A DNA stretch of 64,000 nucleotides from an uncultured Lachnospiraceae bacterium (GCA_947384285.1 CANDGI010000001.1:142590-206589), one strand, 5' to 3'. Shown: positions 51,803 to 61,143, counted from the stretch's first letter. Program-made: numbers and translations. Notes: generated from the sequence alone by a model not told the origin.

Positions 51803-52513
51803 ATGGATAAACTTTATATTATAATTCCAGCATACAACGAAGAAGCGAATATCAGGTCGGTCATTGCCCAATGGCATCCTGTGGTGGAAAAAACAGGGCT
51901 GGACAGCCGGCTTGTGGTGATAGATGATGGAAGCCGGGACCATACATATCAGGCCGCGTCAGAATTGAAAAAACAGTATTCTCAGCTGGCTGTGCTTACC
52001 AAGGAAAATCAGGGACATGGGGCGACTGTGCTCTACGGCTATAAATATGCAATCCGTAAGGGAGCCGATTATGTATTTCAGACAGATTCGGATGGACAGA
52101 CGCTTCCTTCAGAGTTTTCAGCATTCTGGAAGAACCGGGGGAAATGCGGATTGTTAATTGGGCAGCGTGTTCATCGGGGAGACGGTGTTTCACGGCTGTT
52201 TGTCACAAGGGTGCTGCGTATGGTGCTTTTGGTTGTGTTCCGGGTATGGATCAAAGACGCCAATGCACCGTATCGGCTGATGCGCTGCAGCCAGCTTCAG
52301 GAGGTCCTGAAAAAAGTGCCCAAAGATTTCTTCCTGTCTAATGTGCTGATTACTGTAATTTATACCAAAAAGCGGTTAGGGGTTCATTACTACCCCATTT
52401 CTTTCCTGCCGCGCCAGGGTGGGGAGAATTCTATCAATTTAAAAAAGATTTTTGGAATTGGGAAAAAATCGTTCCGGCAGTTCCTGGCACTCCGGAAAAA
52501 AGTGGAAGAATAG
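51803..52513 (+). CDS. Family 2 glycosyltransferase, GtrB/dolichol-phosphate-mannosyltransferase-like
   Basis: 236 residues. 'IIIPAYNEEANIRSVI', 'LVVIDDGSRDHTYQAA', 'VLTKENQGHGATVLYGYKYA', 'DYVFQTDSDGQTLPSEF' with the metal-binding DSD, and 'LLIGQRVHRGDGVSRLF' fit the family that loads a sugar on polyprenyl phosphate. It lacks the C-terminal membrane helices some members have, and ends in 'SFRQFLALRKKVEE'. Partner of the GtrA-like protein at 48979. The ribosome site is TTTTAGGAGG. It overlaps the reading frame of the next gene, whose real start is at 52530. Confidence 0.88.
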   Translation: MDKLYIIIPAYNEEANIRSVIAQWHPVVEKTGLDSRLVVIDDGSRDHTYQAASELKKQYSQLAVLTKENQGHGATVLYGYKYAIRKGADYVFQTDSDGQTLPSEFSAFWKNRGKCGLLIGQRVHRGDGVSRLFVTRVLRMVLLVVFRVWIKDANAPYRLMRCSQLQEVLKKVPKDFFLSNVLITVIYTKKRLGVHYYPISFLPRQGGENSINLKKIFGIGKKSFRQFLALRKKVEE

Positions 52514-52529
52514 AGAGGATTGCGTTGCA

Positions 52530-54791
52530 ATGGAAGAACAGGTGGAAAAGGTACAAAAAAATATTTATGCAGGTATGGTTTGGAAGCACAAGGATAAAAT
52601 TCTGGTTAGTATTGCCTTGATTTGTCTGGCTTTTTGGCTGTTAGGAGAGGACAGCAGGACGTTCCTTTCCTGGTGGCTGCTGATATGGGTGATGGGATGC
52701 TGTTTTATGCCTCTTACAGGCATGCTGTTTTCCAAATTCCGGGATAAAGGATGGATGTTTTCAAAAGTTCTTGCCATAGCTATATCCGGTTATGTGACAT
52801 GGCTGCTGGTTACATTGGGAATTTTGAAATTTACGTCTTCCACCTGCCTGGTTGTCACGCTCTTTTGCATAGGGGCAAATTGTATTCTGGCTTTTTATCA
52901 GGGGAAGAAAACATCCAGTGTATTTCCTGTAAAGGAAGGAAACTTGATTTTCTGGGAAGAGGTTGTGCTGTTTGCAGCTTTTTTGCTATGGACATACGTA
53001 GCTGGGTTCCGCCCCGAGGCTTTTGGGACGGAGAAATTTATGGATTTTGGATTTATGGCAGCCATGATGCGCAGTACAGAGCTTCCGGCAAAAGATATTT
53101 GGTATAGCCAGTCCCATATTAACTACTATTATGGAGGGCAGTATTATGCTGTTTTCTTGACGAAAATAACCGGAACCCAGGTGGCGTCTACGTATAATCT
53201 GATGCGTACATGGATTGCTGGATTGGCGTTTGCTTTGCCTTTTTCTCTCGTGCGGCAGGTTATGGCAGATTATTTTGAGGAAAGATTTGTCCGTGCCTCT
53301 ACGAAAAAAGAACGCTTGGAGAAAAATTTTCTCCTGTACGAAAAAGCCGGGAATAGATGGTCCCTGTGCGCGGGAATGCTGGCGGGTGCGGCGGTTTCCC
53401 TGGCCGGGAATATGCATTACGTAGTATACAATATGATTCTTCCGCGGGTTGGAACTACTGAAAATGAATATTGGTTTCCAGATTCTACTCGCTATATTGG
53501 GCATAATCCGCCAACCTCTGACCAGACAATTCATGAATTCCCTTCTTATTCTTTTATATTGGGGGATTTACACGCTCATGTGGTGAATGTTTTTTTTGTG
53601 CTGACGGTGATTGGGCTTTTATATGCATGGATGAAATCTGGGAAATATGACAGGAAAAAGGCTCCTGTCCAGATGCCGCTATTAGTGTGTGGTTTATTTC
53701 TGGGGATTTTCCAGTGGAGCAATGCATGGGATTTTGCCATATATTATGTGGTGATTTGCGGTATATGCTTTTTCAGTAATTTAAAGTGGTTCCAGAATTG
53801 GAAGGATGGTATTGTATCCAGTGCAGTGCAATGGGTAGAATTGCTGGTTCTCAGTTTTCTGGCGGCTTTGCCTTTTACACTGAAGTTTGAGAGCAGCAGT
53901 ATGGCGCAGGGCATAAGTTTTGTAAAGAACCATTCTGCTTTCTATCAGCTTTGCATTCTTTGGGGATTTCCTGTTTTAATGGTTCTTTTTTATCTGCTGA
54001 TCGTATATTTGGAAAATGGGGAGCATAAGCCCCTGCAATGGCTGGAAAATATGGTGACAGCGGATCTTTTTATCGCCGTATTGTGTCTCTGTGCCTTGGG
54101 ATTGGTGATAATGCCGGAAATTGTGTATTTACGGGATATCTATGAAGCAATTGCCGCCCGTTCCAACACTATGTTCAAGCTGACGTATCAGGCGTTTATC
54201 CTATTTGGGATTGGCATGGGATTTATTTTGGTACGGTTTTTGGCGGAGAAGGCTTGGTGGGTACGTGGATTTGGGATTGCAGGAACGGTCTGCTTGCTGC
54301 TGACTTCCTGTTATACGGGGACTGCAGTGTACCAATGGAACGGCCAGGTTTGGGACAGGGAAGGATACCAGGGGCTGGATGCTGCCGCTTTTCTGGAAAC
54401 GTCGTTCCCGACGGATGCTGCCGCCATCCGCTGGCTGCAGTCCCAGGCAGATGGAACTCCGGTAGTGTTGGAAGCTCCCGGGGATAGTTACAGCAGTTAT
54501 TGCAGGGTATCTGCTATGACAGGTCTTCCCACAGTTCAGGGCTGGTATGTCCATGAAGAACTATGGCGTGGAGATACAGATAAATTGGATGTGGATAAGG
54601 CTAATATTGAAACTATTTATACTTCCGCAGAGGAAGGGCAGGTACGCAGCCTTCTGGAGGAGTATCAGATATCCTATATATTTGTTGGGCAGATGGAGAG
54701 GGAGAAGTATCCTGATTTGAATGAGGCATTGCTTAGGAGCCTTGGAGAGGTGGTGTTTGATGATGGGGCTGTGGTAATTCAGGTGGAATAA
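52530..54791 (+). CDS. DUF2298 (YYY-type) membrane protein
   Basis: 753 residues from the ATG at 52530; the longer reading from 52452 overlaps the preceding gene. About 16 hydrophobic helices. Hallmarks are 'GFRPEAFGTEKFMDFGFM', 'MRSTELPAKDIWYSQSHINY', 'YYGGQYYAVFLTKITG' and 'FPSYSFILGDLHAHVV', where Glu, Asp and His residues line the outer side as in DUF2298/GT-C proteins. The last about 100 residues form an outer domain ('EEYQISYIFVGQMEREKYPD'), like those of the GT-C proteins at the left end. Substrate unknown; position in the block points to surface glycan synthesis. Confidence 0.85.
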   Translation: MEEQVEKVQKNIYAGMVWKHKDKILVSIALICLAFWLLGEDSRTFLSWWLLIWVMGCCFMPLTGMLFSKFRDKGWMFSKVLAIAISGYVTWLLVTLGILKFTSSTCLVVTLFCIGANCILAFYQGKKTSSVFPVKEGNLIFWEEVVLFAAFLLWTYVAGFRPEAFGTEKFMDFGFMAAMMRSTELPAKDIWYSQSHINYYYGGQYYAVFLTKITGTQVASTYNLMRTWIAGLAFALPFSLVRQVMADYFEERFVRASTKKERLEKNFLLYEKAGNRWSLCAGMLAGAAVSLAGNMHYVVYNMILPRVGTTENEYWFPDSTRYIGHNPPTSDQTIHEFPSYSFILGDLHAHVVNVFFVLTVIGLLYAWMKSGKYDRKKAPVQMPLLVCGLFLGIFQWSNAWDFAIYYVVICGICFFSNLKWFQNWKDGIVSSAVQWVELLVLSFLAALPFTLKFESSSMAQGISFVKNHSAFYQLCILWGFPVLMVLFYLLIVYLENGEHKPLQWLENMVTADLFIAVLCLCALGLVIMPEIVYLRDIYEAIAARSNTMFKLTYQAFILFGIGMGFILVRFLAEKAWWVRGFGIAGTVCLLLTSCYTGTAVYQWNGQVWDREGYQGLDAAAFLETSFPTDAAAIRWLQSQADGTPVVLEAPGDSYSSYCRVSAMTGLPTVQGWYVHEELWRGDTDKLDVDKANIETIYTSAEEGQVRSLLEEYQISYIFVGQMEREKYPDLNEALLRSLGEVVFDDGAVVIQVE

Positions 54792-54857
54792 GTATGAAAT
54801 ACCATTAATATGGAAGAAATATCCATGGAAAAATATTTATGTTGCATATTAATAGAA

Positions 54858-54886
54858 TTGACAAATGAGAGAAAAAGTGGTATGTT
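54858..54886 (+). promoter_or_regulatory. Promoter of the Big2 surface protein gene
   Basis: TTGACA (54858-54863), 17 bases, TATGTT (54881-54886): a perfect -35 and a good -10. Strongest promoter sequence seen in the window. Confidence 0.8.
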
Positions 54887-54945
54887 AGTAGACAAGACAG
54901 AAAACGAAGGATGTCTAAGAAACAAAAATTAAAGGAGGATTTGTA

Positions 54946-56310
54946 ATGACAGAATTACAGGTGAAAACCAAAAAGGGAAGCTTGAAAAAGTTTCTGGCAA
55001 TGTTTTTGGCTGTTTGCGTTTGTATGACAACGTTTCAGTTGAATGGAATGTTTGCAGCAGCAGAGAATGATCCGTCAGGGAGTAATGTGGTAACCCCAGA
55101 AAAAGCAAAGTTTGTTGTATCAGGTGATGAGGCTCATTATGAAGTGGAATCTGGAACAAATTTAAACTCAGCTCAGTATTTAACAGTATCTCCAGGCAAT
55201 GCTAGCAGGAAAATGATTGATTGGACTAAAAGTGATGCAAGTCCAAGCGATGCATCAATTACTGTAGACGAAAAAGGTGTAGTAACAGGTGAGGAGGGTG
55301 CAAGTGCAACAATCACAATCACAGTACCTGGAACAGCTATAGAGGATAGCTGTACAGTAAAGATTACTGGAGGACAGACTTCAACTGAGACACCGACACC
55401 GACACCGACCCAGACCCAGACTCCAACACCGACCAAGGCTCCAACTCAGGCACCGACCAAGGTACCGACCAAGGCTCCGACCAAGGTGCCGACCAAAGCT
55501 CCAACTCAGGCACCGACCAAAGCTCCAACTCAGGCTCCAACCAAGGCACCGACCAAGGCTCCAGTAAAAGTTAAGAAAGTAACACTTTCCGCAACAAAAC
55601 TGTATGTAGTAGCTAAGAAGAGCGTGACAGTAGGCGTATCTGTAGAGCCATCTGATGCTAAGACTAAGACAGTAACATGGAAATCTAAAAACACAAAAGT
55701 TGCAACTGTAAAGAATGGTAAAATTACAGCAAAGAATGCAGCAGGTAAGGATACCAAGATTACAGCAACTGCAAAAGACGGCAGCAAGAAGTCTGCAACA
55801 GTAACTGTATACGTAGTAAAGAAAGCCGTAAAGGTTTCAAGTGTTAAATTGCCCAAGACTGCAAAAGTAGATGTAAAAGGCACGGTTGCATTGAAGACAA
55901 CCATTAAACCGGCAAAAGCTACGATGGATTCAAAGACACTGAAATGGAGCACTTCTGATAAGAAAGTTGCAACTGTTGCCAATGGCGTTGTAACAGGTAA
56001 GAAAGCCGGAGTAGCTACCATTACTGTAAAAGCAGGCAAGAAATCTGCAAAATGTGTAGTTACTGTAACAAAGAAGGGTGTAAAAGCAAAACTTCAGAAG
56101 ACAAAAGCAACTGTTAAGGTTAAGAAGACATTCCAGATTAAGTTAAAAGGCAAAGGCGATTCTATCGTTGATTGCAAAACTTCTAATAAGAAAATTGCAA
56201 CCGTAACAAAGAAGGGTAAAATCACAGGTAAGAAGGCAGGAAAAGCTGATATTACTGTAATTACCAAGAAGGGTGGAGTTGCAACCTTTAAGGTAACTGT
56301 AAAGAAATAG
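54946..56310 (+). CDS. Secreted Big2-domain surface protein with Thr/Pro repeat linker
   Basis: 454 residues. Signal peptide (about 15-38), a first Big2-like domain (about 45-135), a Pro/Thr/Lys/Gln linker with 'PTKAPTQAPTK'-type repeats (about 145-206), then three Big2 domains ('TVTWKSKNTKVATVKNGKIT', 'LKWSTSDKKVATVANGVVTG', 'SNKKIATVTKKGKITGK'), all Lys-rich. Codon choice differs from neighbours: mostly GCA, ACA, GTA and AAG, consistent with high expression, as does the near-consensus promoter and AAAGGAGG site. No sorting signal or lipobox is visible. It may be a structural or surface-layer protein. Confidence 0.82.
   Translation: MTELQVKTKKGSLKKFLAMFLAVCVCMTTFQLNGMFAAAENDPSGSNVVTPEKAKFVVSGDEAHYEVESGTNLNSAQYLTVSPGNASRKMIDWTKSDASPSDASITVDEKGVVTGEEGASATITITVPGTAIEDSCTVKITGGQTSTETPTPTPTQTQTPTPTKAPTQAPTKVPTKAPTKVPTKAPTQAPTKAPTQAPTKAPTKAPVKVKKVTLSATKLYVVAKKSVTVGVSVEPSDAKTKTVTWKSKNTKVATVKNGKITAKNAAGKDTKITATAKDGSKKSATVTVYVVKKAVKVSSVKLPKTAKVDVKGTVALKTTIKPAKATMDSKTLKWSTSDKKVATVANGVVTGKKAGVATITVKAGKKSAKCVVTVTKKGVKAKLQKTKATVKVKKTFQIKLKGKGDSIVDCKTSNKKIATVTKKGKITGKKAGKADITVITKKGGVATFKVTVKK
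55388..55566 (+). repeat. Thr/Pro-Lys/Gln linker repeat
   Basis: Repeats of about 12 bases and of 24 bases coding for PTKA, PTQA and PTKV; the units differ only by A/C and A/G changes. The unit lengths are multiples of three, so the linker can lengthen without a frame change. Confidence 0.7.
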
Positions 56311-56351
56311 TTATCCCATGAGTATAAAAGCTCGAGAGGTATGAATTAAAA

Positions 56352-56390
56352 ATGGCATCTGGGCAGACAACTGCCTGGATGCCATTATAT
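56352..56390 (+). terminator. Terminator after the Big2 protein gene
   Basis: ATGGCATCTGGGCAG (56352-56366) pairs with CTGCCTGGATGCCAT (56371-56385), 15 bases with two central mismatches and a 4-base loop. A weak T-run follows. The long stem makes it a strong stop. Confidence 0.75.
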
Positions 56391-56406
56391 CATTCAGGAG
56401 AGAAAG

Positions 56407-58032
56407 ATGAAACAGAAAATAAAACCAGACAGAAGTGTCATGTATGAACTGGAAGGGGCAGTCACAGGGCTTTTTGTAATCCTGATGCTTGGATTTTTTC
56501 CGTTGTTTTTCCAGGACAGCTATTTTAATATTACAGATGCCAAGCTGCTCTTTTTTTATTTCTGCGGAGCTGGTTTAGTAGTTTTAACTGCAATATTTGC
56601 AGGAGCAGACTATTTGCAGGAGAGAAAAGATAGCAGGGCTGCAGATAAAAGTGTAGGCGGAGTGAAGCATAATTTCAAGGCGATGCTAAGGGATATATCG
56701 GTAGTTTCCTGGTTTGCAGCCGCTTTTCTGCTGGCAATTCTGATTGCCACTGTTTTTTCCACTTACCCTGCGGAATCCTTTTATGGTACGGATGGAAGGC
56801 GTTTGGGAGCGATTGTGTTTTTGCTTTGCATGGCTGTATATGTAATTCTCGGAAAATATCTGCGGCCGGGCATCTGGATTGCATGGATTTTCCTGGCTTC
56901 CAATGGAGTGGTGAGCATTATTATGATTCTGCAGTTTTGGGGCGTAAATGTTTTCCATATGTGGGATAATATGATGGTCGCAGAAATTGGGGCATTTGCA
57001 AGCACCATTGGAAATGTGAATGCCTGCTGTACCTATTTCTGTATTGTGCTTCCTGTAGGGATGGTTCTGTTCTATTTGTCAGATGCGCTTCTTTCGAAGG
57101 CTCTTTATGGCTTGGCTCTGGTATTGGGGTTTTATGGTGCTTACGCGACAGGTTCGGATAGCTGGATTCTTGGAGTTGGGACTGCTTTTTTAGTAATGCT
57201 GTGCTTTGCTCTTAGAAGCCATGATTATATGAGACGCTTTCTAGAAACATGCCTGGTGTTTTGGGCAGCCAGTGTGGTTTTAAAGCTGACATTGCTGGCA
57301 GGGGCAGGGAACATGGAAGCGGTTATGCTCCTGCATTTTCGCATGCTGCCAATGCAGAATTTTATGATAAGTAAATTTGTGCTTCTGGCAGAGGGAGTGG
57401 TGCTGATTTTGGGAATATTCCTGGTAAGGAAGGCACAAAAGAACAAGTTGGAGATTCCCTACCAAAGAATCAGAAATATTTTTGTAGTCCTTGTGGCTGC
57501 AGTTATCAGTATTACTGTATTATTGGTTTTGATTGCCAATTTATCAGCGGATAAGCAATGGGAAGGTACGTTCCAATGGATGAACCGGTTGGTATTGCAG
57601 GATGATTTTGGAAGCCGCCGAGGAGTGATATGGAAACAGACATGGATTGCCTGGAAGAAGCTGCCTGTGGGCAGGAAGTTTTTCGGGTATGGGGTGAATT
57701 GCTTCCATCAGTTTTTGTATCAGTACCAGGGAGCGGAGCTGGCTGCGTACGGAGGACGTATTGTCGATCCCCATAATGAAGTGTTACAGTTTTTGTCCAT
57801 GACAGGGATTTTTGGGGCAGTCAGCTACTTTGGCCTGTTGGTTAGCACTGCGGTTTCAGCAGCAAAAATGGCGCGCCAGTATCCGGTTATGATGATGGGA
57901 ACCATTGCAATATGCAGTTATCTGGCACAGAGCATGGTGAATAACCCTACGGTGTTCCTTACGCCAACGCTTTTCCTCTATCTAGGAATATTGAAGAGCC
58001 TGGAGCGGCATTATAAGGAGAAGGAGACATGA
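56407..58032 (+). CDS. O-antigen ligase/polymerase-like membrane protein
   Basis: 541 residues with about 12 helices. The large outer loop between late helices has 'FGSRRGVIWKQTWIAWKKL' and 'NCFHQFLYQYQGAELAAYGG', followed by 'DPHNEVLQFLSMTGIFGAVSY'. This matches the Wzy/WaaL (O-antigen ligase) domain, where Arg and His residues of the loop are needed. The start has an AGGAGAGAAAG site. It is the last gene of the block; in Gram-positive organisms such proteins polymerise or attach surface glycans. Confidence 0.8.
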   Translation: MKQKIKPDRSVMYELEGAVTGLFVILMLGFFPLFFQDSYFNITDAKLLFFYFCGAGLVVLTAIFAGADYLQERKDSRAADKSVGGVKHNFKAMLRDISVVSWFAAAFLLAILIATVFSTYPAESFYGTDGRRLGAIVFLLCMAVYVILGKYLRPGIWIAWIFLASNGVVSIIMILQFWGVNVFHMWDNMMVAEIGAFASTIGNVNACCTYFCIVLPVGMVLFYLSDALLSKALYGLALVLGFYGAYATGSDSWILGVGTAFLVMLCFALRSHDYMRRFLETCLVFWAASVVLKLTLLAGAGNMEAVMLLHFRMLPMQNFMISKFVLLAEGVVLILGIFLVRKAQKNKLEIPYQRIRNIFVVLVAAVISITVLLVLIANLSADKQWEGTFQWMNRLVLQDDFGSRRGVIWKQTWIAWKKLPVGRKFFGYGVNCFHQFLYQYQGAELAAYGGRIVDPHNEVLQFLSMTGIFGAVSYFGLLVSTAVSAAKMARQYPVMMMGTIAICSYLAQSMVNNPTVFLTPTLFLYLGILKSLERHYKEKET

Positions 58033-58042
58033 CATAGCACAA

Positions 58043-58080
58043 AGGTGAAAAGCCTTAGCGGAGACTTTTCACCTGGTTTA
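58043..58080 (+). terminator. Terminator after the ligase-like gene
   Basis: AGGTGAAAAG (58043-58052) pairs exactly with CTTTTCACCT (58065-58074), a 12-base loop, then GGTTTAAAT. The T-run is short. Confidence 0.65.
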
Positions 58081-58311
58081 AATGATGCAGCAAATGTTAC
58101 GATTGTAACTTATATAGTTGGAGCTTATGGTGCGGTCGGAAGTTTAGAGGCAGATCAGCTGTGCATAAGCAGATGGATTCCAGAACGTTTAATTGCATCA
58201 AGGACAGGAGCTTTGTTATATGATGAATCATCAAATCTTTGGTGGAATGGTTCAGGGTATATAGCTGAAATGTATAAGGAAGAGTTAGGCAGCGGGGATA
58301 ATTTTGGGTGA
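58081..58311 (+). pseudogene. Unrecognised ORF remnant
   Basis: A reading frame open from inside the preceding terminator to TGA 58309-58311, including 'VTIVTYIVGAYGAVGSLEAD', 'WIPERLIASRTGALLYDESS' and 'GSGYIAEMYKEELGSGDNFG'. The composition is coding-like. No start codon with a ribosome site was found, and the first codons lie in the terminator hairpin. It looks like the C-terminal part of a lost gene. Not identified. Confidence 0.35.
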
Positions 58312-58328
58312 TAAAGGATGCAGAAGAC

Positions 58329-59108
58329 ATGTCAGAAAGTAAAGAGATATTAAACCTGGCTATATCTGTAGGTGAGGTTTTACTGAAAAGCGGCGGTGAG
58401 ATTTACCGTGTGCAGGAAACGGTAACCCGTATTTTGGAAGCCTACGGAATACAGGATTACCATGTGTTTGTGATTACCAACGGGATTTTTGCCACGGTCA
58501 GTGAGCAGCAAGAAGACGCAGGAAGCATGGTGCGTTATGTGCCCATTGGCGAAGTGAATTTGAAGAGGGTGGCAGAGGTCAATCAATTGTCCAGGGAAAT
58601 CTGCGAGAAAAAATGCAGCATAACGGAGGCTCATGAACAATTGGAGCAATGCAGGAACTCTGCCAGTGCCGGGAATCTTGCACTGGTTTTAGCCTGCGGC
58701 GTGGGAAGCGCTGGGTTTTGCTACCTGCTGGGCGGACGCATTTATGACAGCATGGTGTCTTTTTTCTTGGGGATATTGCTAGAAATATTTTTGCTTCTTG
58801 CGGGAAAATATCATGCGTCCAGATTCCTTATGAATATTTTGGGAAGCGCTCTGGTGACTGCCGGAAGCCTGACGCTTTATGTGGCGGGAGCTGGGATTTT
58901 GTCTGATAAGGTTATTATTGGAGGGATTATCCCTCTGGTGCCAGGGGTGGCGCTGACCACGGGAATCCGGGATTTGTTCGGCGGAGATTATCTGTCCGGA
59001 GGCATCCGGCTGATGGATGCATTGCTTACCGGGATGTGTATTGCCATCGGGGTGGGCGCAATGATTAAAATATTTCAGTTATTAGGAGGAGGTACGCTGC
59101 TGTTATGA
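58329..59108 (+). CDS. Threonine/serine exporter, ThrE N-terminal-type subunit (DUF1212)
   Basis: 259 residues from the ATG at 58329. Soluble N-terminal domain with 'VGEVLLKSGGEIYRVQETVT' and 'DYHVFVITNGIFATVSEQQE', then five hydrophobic helices (about 118-255) including 'IIGGIIPLVPGVALTTGIRD' and 'RDLFGGDYLSGGIRLMDALL'. These are ThrE family motifs. In this arrangement the exporter is split into two genes; the second follows with a 4-base overlap (ATGA). Threonine synthesis genes are present in the same window (38-42 kb). Confidence 0.88.
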   Translation: MSESKEILNLAISVGEVLLKSGGEIYRVQETVTRILEAYGIQDYHVFVITNGIFATVSEQQEDAGSMVRYVPIGEVNLKRVAEVNQLSREICEKKCSITEAHEQLEQCRNSASAGNLALVLACGVGSAGFCYLLGGRIYDSMVSFFLGILLEIFLLLAGKYHASRFLMNILGSALVTAGSLTLYVAGAGILSDKVIIGGIIPLVPGVALTTGIRDLFGGDYLSGGIRLMDALLTGMCIAIGVGAMIKIFQLLGGGTLLL

Positions 59109-59551
59109 TAGATCAGATTTTGGTGTCTATGGCGGCAACGATAGCATTTGCGGTATTGTTCCACGTGCCTAAGTCCGAGTATTTGCTGTGCGGGATGAAT
59201 GGAGCCATTGGGTGGATGGTATATTTGTTTTGTACGTCAAAAGGGACAGGGGGACCCGTGGCTTCTATCTGGGCAACATTGGCGCTTACTTTAATTGCAA
59301 GGATTTTATCTGCTGTCCGCAAAATGCCAAGTACGGTGTTTTTAATTACAGGAATTTTTACGCTGGTGCCGGGAACTGGGATTTACTATACCTCGTATTA
59401 TCTGGTTATGAATGATTTGGAACAGTGTATTGCCAAGGGAATGGAAACCTTCAAGATTGCAGGAGCCATTGTGCTTGGGATAATTTTTGGGCTGATGCTG
59501 CCTCAGAGTTGGTTTAACCAGCTGGGGAAGGTTTGGAAAAGAAAAGTGTAA
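59105..59551 (+). CDS. Threonine/serine exporter, C-terminal-type subunit (DUF3815)
   Basis: 148 residues with four to five helices. 'AVLFHVPKSEYLLCGMNGAI' and 'VFLITGIFTLVPGTGIYYTS' match the second half of ThrE. The start overlaps the previous stop (ATGA), so translation is coupled, and the products probably form one transporter. A hairpin follows the stop. Confidence 0.87.
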   Translation: MIDQILVSMAATIAFAVLFHVPKSEYLLCGMNGAIGWMVYLFCTSKGTGGPVASIWATLALTLIARILSAVRKMPSTVFLITGIFTLVPGTGIYYTSYYLVMNDLEQCIAKGMETFKIAGAIVLGIIFGLMLPQSWFNQLGKVWKRKV

Positions 59552-59582
59552 AGCACATTGAGGATTCAAAGGCTTTACACTT
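59544..59582 (+). terminator. Hairpin terminator after the ThrE pair
   Basis: AAGTGTAAAGC (59544-59554) pairs exactly with GCTTTACACTT (59572-59582), 11 bases, with a 17-base loop and GTGAATAAAAAATTT after it. It begins within the last codons of the gene and could serve both directions. Confidence 0.6.
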
Positions 59583-59670
59583 GTGAATAAAAAATTTACT
59601 TGATAAGTCCTGCTATTCTTTGATGATATTTAATTCAGTAAGGGTTATATTCTTTTACCCCGGATTTCTC

Positions 59671-59820
59671 CTATAGATCCTTCTTATAGCCTCTGTCATT
59701 TTTAGTTGTGCTGTGGTTCATGGAGGAGCCGGACATCATAACGATTCTGCCATTTAACAGTTCTTCTTTTGGTTCTTCCTGATAAGAAAGGTTCCCATTC
59801 ATATTTCCTGCTCCGTCCAT
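59671..59820 (-). pseudogene. Truncated Uma2-family (DUF820) nuclease-like remnant
   Basis: A minus-strand ORF of 49 codons (ATG 59820, alternative ATG 59802, stop at 59671) reads 'MNGNLSYQEEPKEELLNGRI' and 'VMMSGSSMNHSTTKN'. The 'EELLNGRIVMMS...NH' part is the start of the Uma2 family fold (restriction endonuclease-like), but the rest is absent. Uma2 proteins are normally about 180-200 residues. The remainder of the 281-base gap shows nothing else. Confidence 0.5.
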
Positions 59821-59832
59821 AAATCCCTGTTT

Positions 59833-61143
59833 CTATTTTTCACATTTCCAGAAATAAGCGCTGTAAGGCTTAAGCTGGCTTCCGCCGCCGAAGTCGTGGG
59901 ATTCTCCGGTAATCAGATCTTCTGCCATTCCGCATCCTGCGTCAAAGTGGGCAGTGTAGGCCTCGCTGTCTGCATTGATGGCAACCAGCACCCGTTCCTT
60001 CTCTGTTTTTCGCTCAAAAATGCATTGTTTGTTGGTTAATACCACGGAACGGAAATCGCCGTAATTTAGAGCATCAGAACCTTTTTTCGCATCAGCCAGC
60101 TTTGCAATCCAGTCGGTTAGGTCGTTCCATTCCGGCGTTTCGAAGCTGGGGCGTAAGCTTGGATCTCCATTTTTCTTGTCCCCTTTGGCGCCCCATTCGC
60201 TACCATAGTAGACACAGGGAATGCCCGGCATGCCGAAGCACAGTGCATAAATCAGCGGCAGGTGGGATTTATTTCCAAGAATGGTGGCGATTCTGGAAAC
60301 ATCATGGTTGTCCACAAAGCTTAACAGGTGCTTTCCCTTATAGAGCGTCCAGTTTTCCGGCCCAAATTGGCGGAGCAGGGAATGGACAATTTCAAACATA
60401 TTCATGGAGTTAAAGCTGGAGTGAAGGCCCTTGTAGCATTCATAATTGGTGGAGGAGTGCAGCATCCCGTCATTGACAAGCTGGTTGTAATCCCCATGGA
60501 GCATTTCTCCTACCAGGAAAAAGTCTTCCTTCAAGCTGTCGCAATGGCTGCGCAGCCTGCGGACAAAATCATGATCCAGGCAGTATGCCACATCCAGGCG
60601 GAGCCCGTCAATATCCCATTCCTTTACCCAGAGGCTGACGCTTTCCAAAAAGTATTGGATGACTTCTTCGTTCCGCAGGTTCAGCTTTACCAGGTCATAA
60701 TTGCCTTCCCAGCCTTCATACCATAATCCGTCATTGTAGTTGGAATTTCCGCCGAAATTGATGTGGAACCAGTCCTTGTAACGGGAATTTTCCCGGTTTT
60801 TCAATACATCCTGGAATGCAAAGAATCCACGGCCGGCATGGTTAAATACCCCATCCAGCACCACGCGGATGCCAGCTGCGTGAAGGGCGTCGCAGACTTC
60901 CTTAAAGTCGTCATTTGTGCCCAGGCGCACGTCTATTTTCCGGTAATCCCTGGCGTTATACCCGTGGGTATCAGATTCAAACAGCGGGGAAAAATAGATG
61001 GCGTTTACGCCTAATTTTTCCAGGTGCGGAATCCATTCCTTTACTTTTAAAATACGGTTGGCAGCTGCACCGTCATTTTCAAAGGGTGCGCCGCAAAATC
61101 CCAAGGGGTAAATCTGGTAAAAAACACTTTCGTAAGCCCACAT
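59833..61143 (-). CDS. GH13 alpha-amylase/maltodextrin glucosidase-type enzyme
   Basis: 436 residues, an intracellular GH13 enzyme with no signal peptide. The barrel shows 'GVNAIYFSPLFESDTHGYNA', 'VLDGVFNHAGRGFFAF', the nucleophile Asp184 in 'DGLRLDVAYCL', the acid/base Glu213 in 'LVGEMLHGDY' and Asp281 in 'FVDNHDVSRI'. C-terminal beta domain about 340-436. Likely degrades or rearranges short maltodextrins. The start has an AAAGGAG site and a promoter upstream (minus strand). Confidence 0.9.
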   Translation of the reverse strand: MWAYESVFYQIYPLGFCGAPFENDGAAANRILKVKEWIPHLEKLGVNAIYFSPLFESDTHGYNARDYRKIDVRLGTNDDFKEVCDALHAAGIRVVLDGVFNHAGRGFFAFQDVLKNRENSRYKDWFHINFGGNSNYNDGLWYEGWEGNYDLVKLNLRNEEVIQYFLESVSLWVKEWDIDGLRLDVAYCLDHDFVRRLRSHCDSLKEDFFLVGEMLHGDYNQLVNDGMLHSSTNYECYKGLHSSFNSMNMFEIVHSLLRQFGPENWTLYKGKHLLSFVDNHDVSRIATILGNKSHLPLIYALCFGMPGIPCVYYGSEWGAKGDKKNGDPSLRPSFETPEWNDLTDWIAKLADAKKGSDALNYGDFRSVVLTNKQCIFERKTEKERVLVAINADSEAYTAHFDAGCGMAEDLITGESHDFGGGSQLKPYSAYFWKCEK

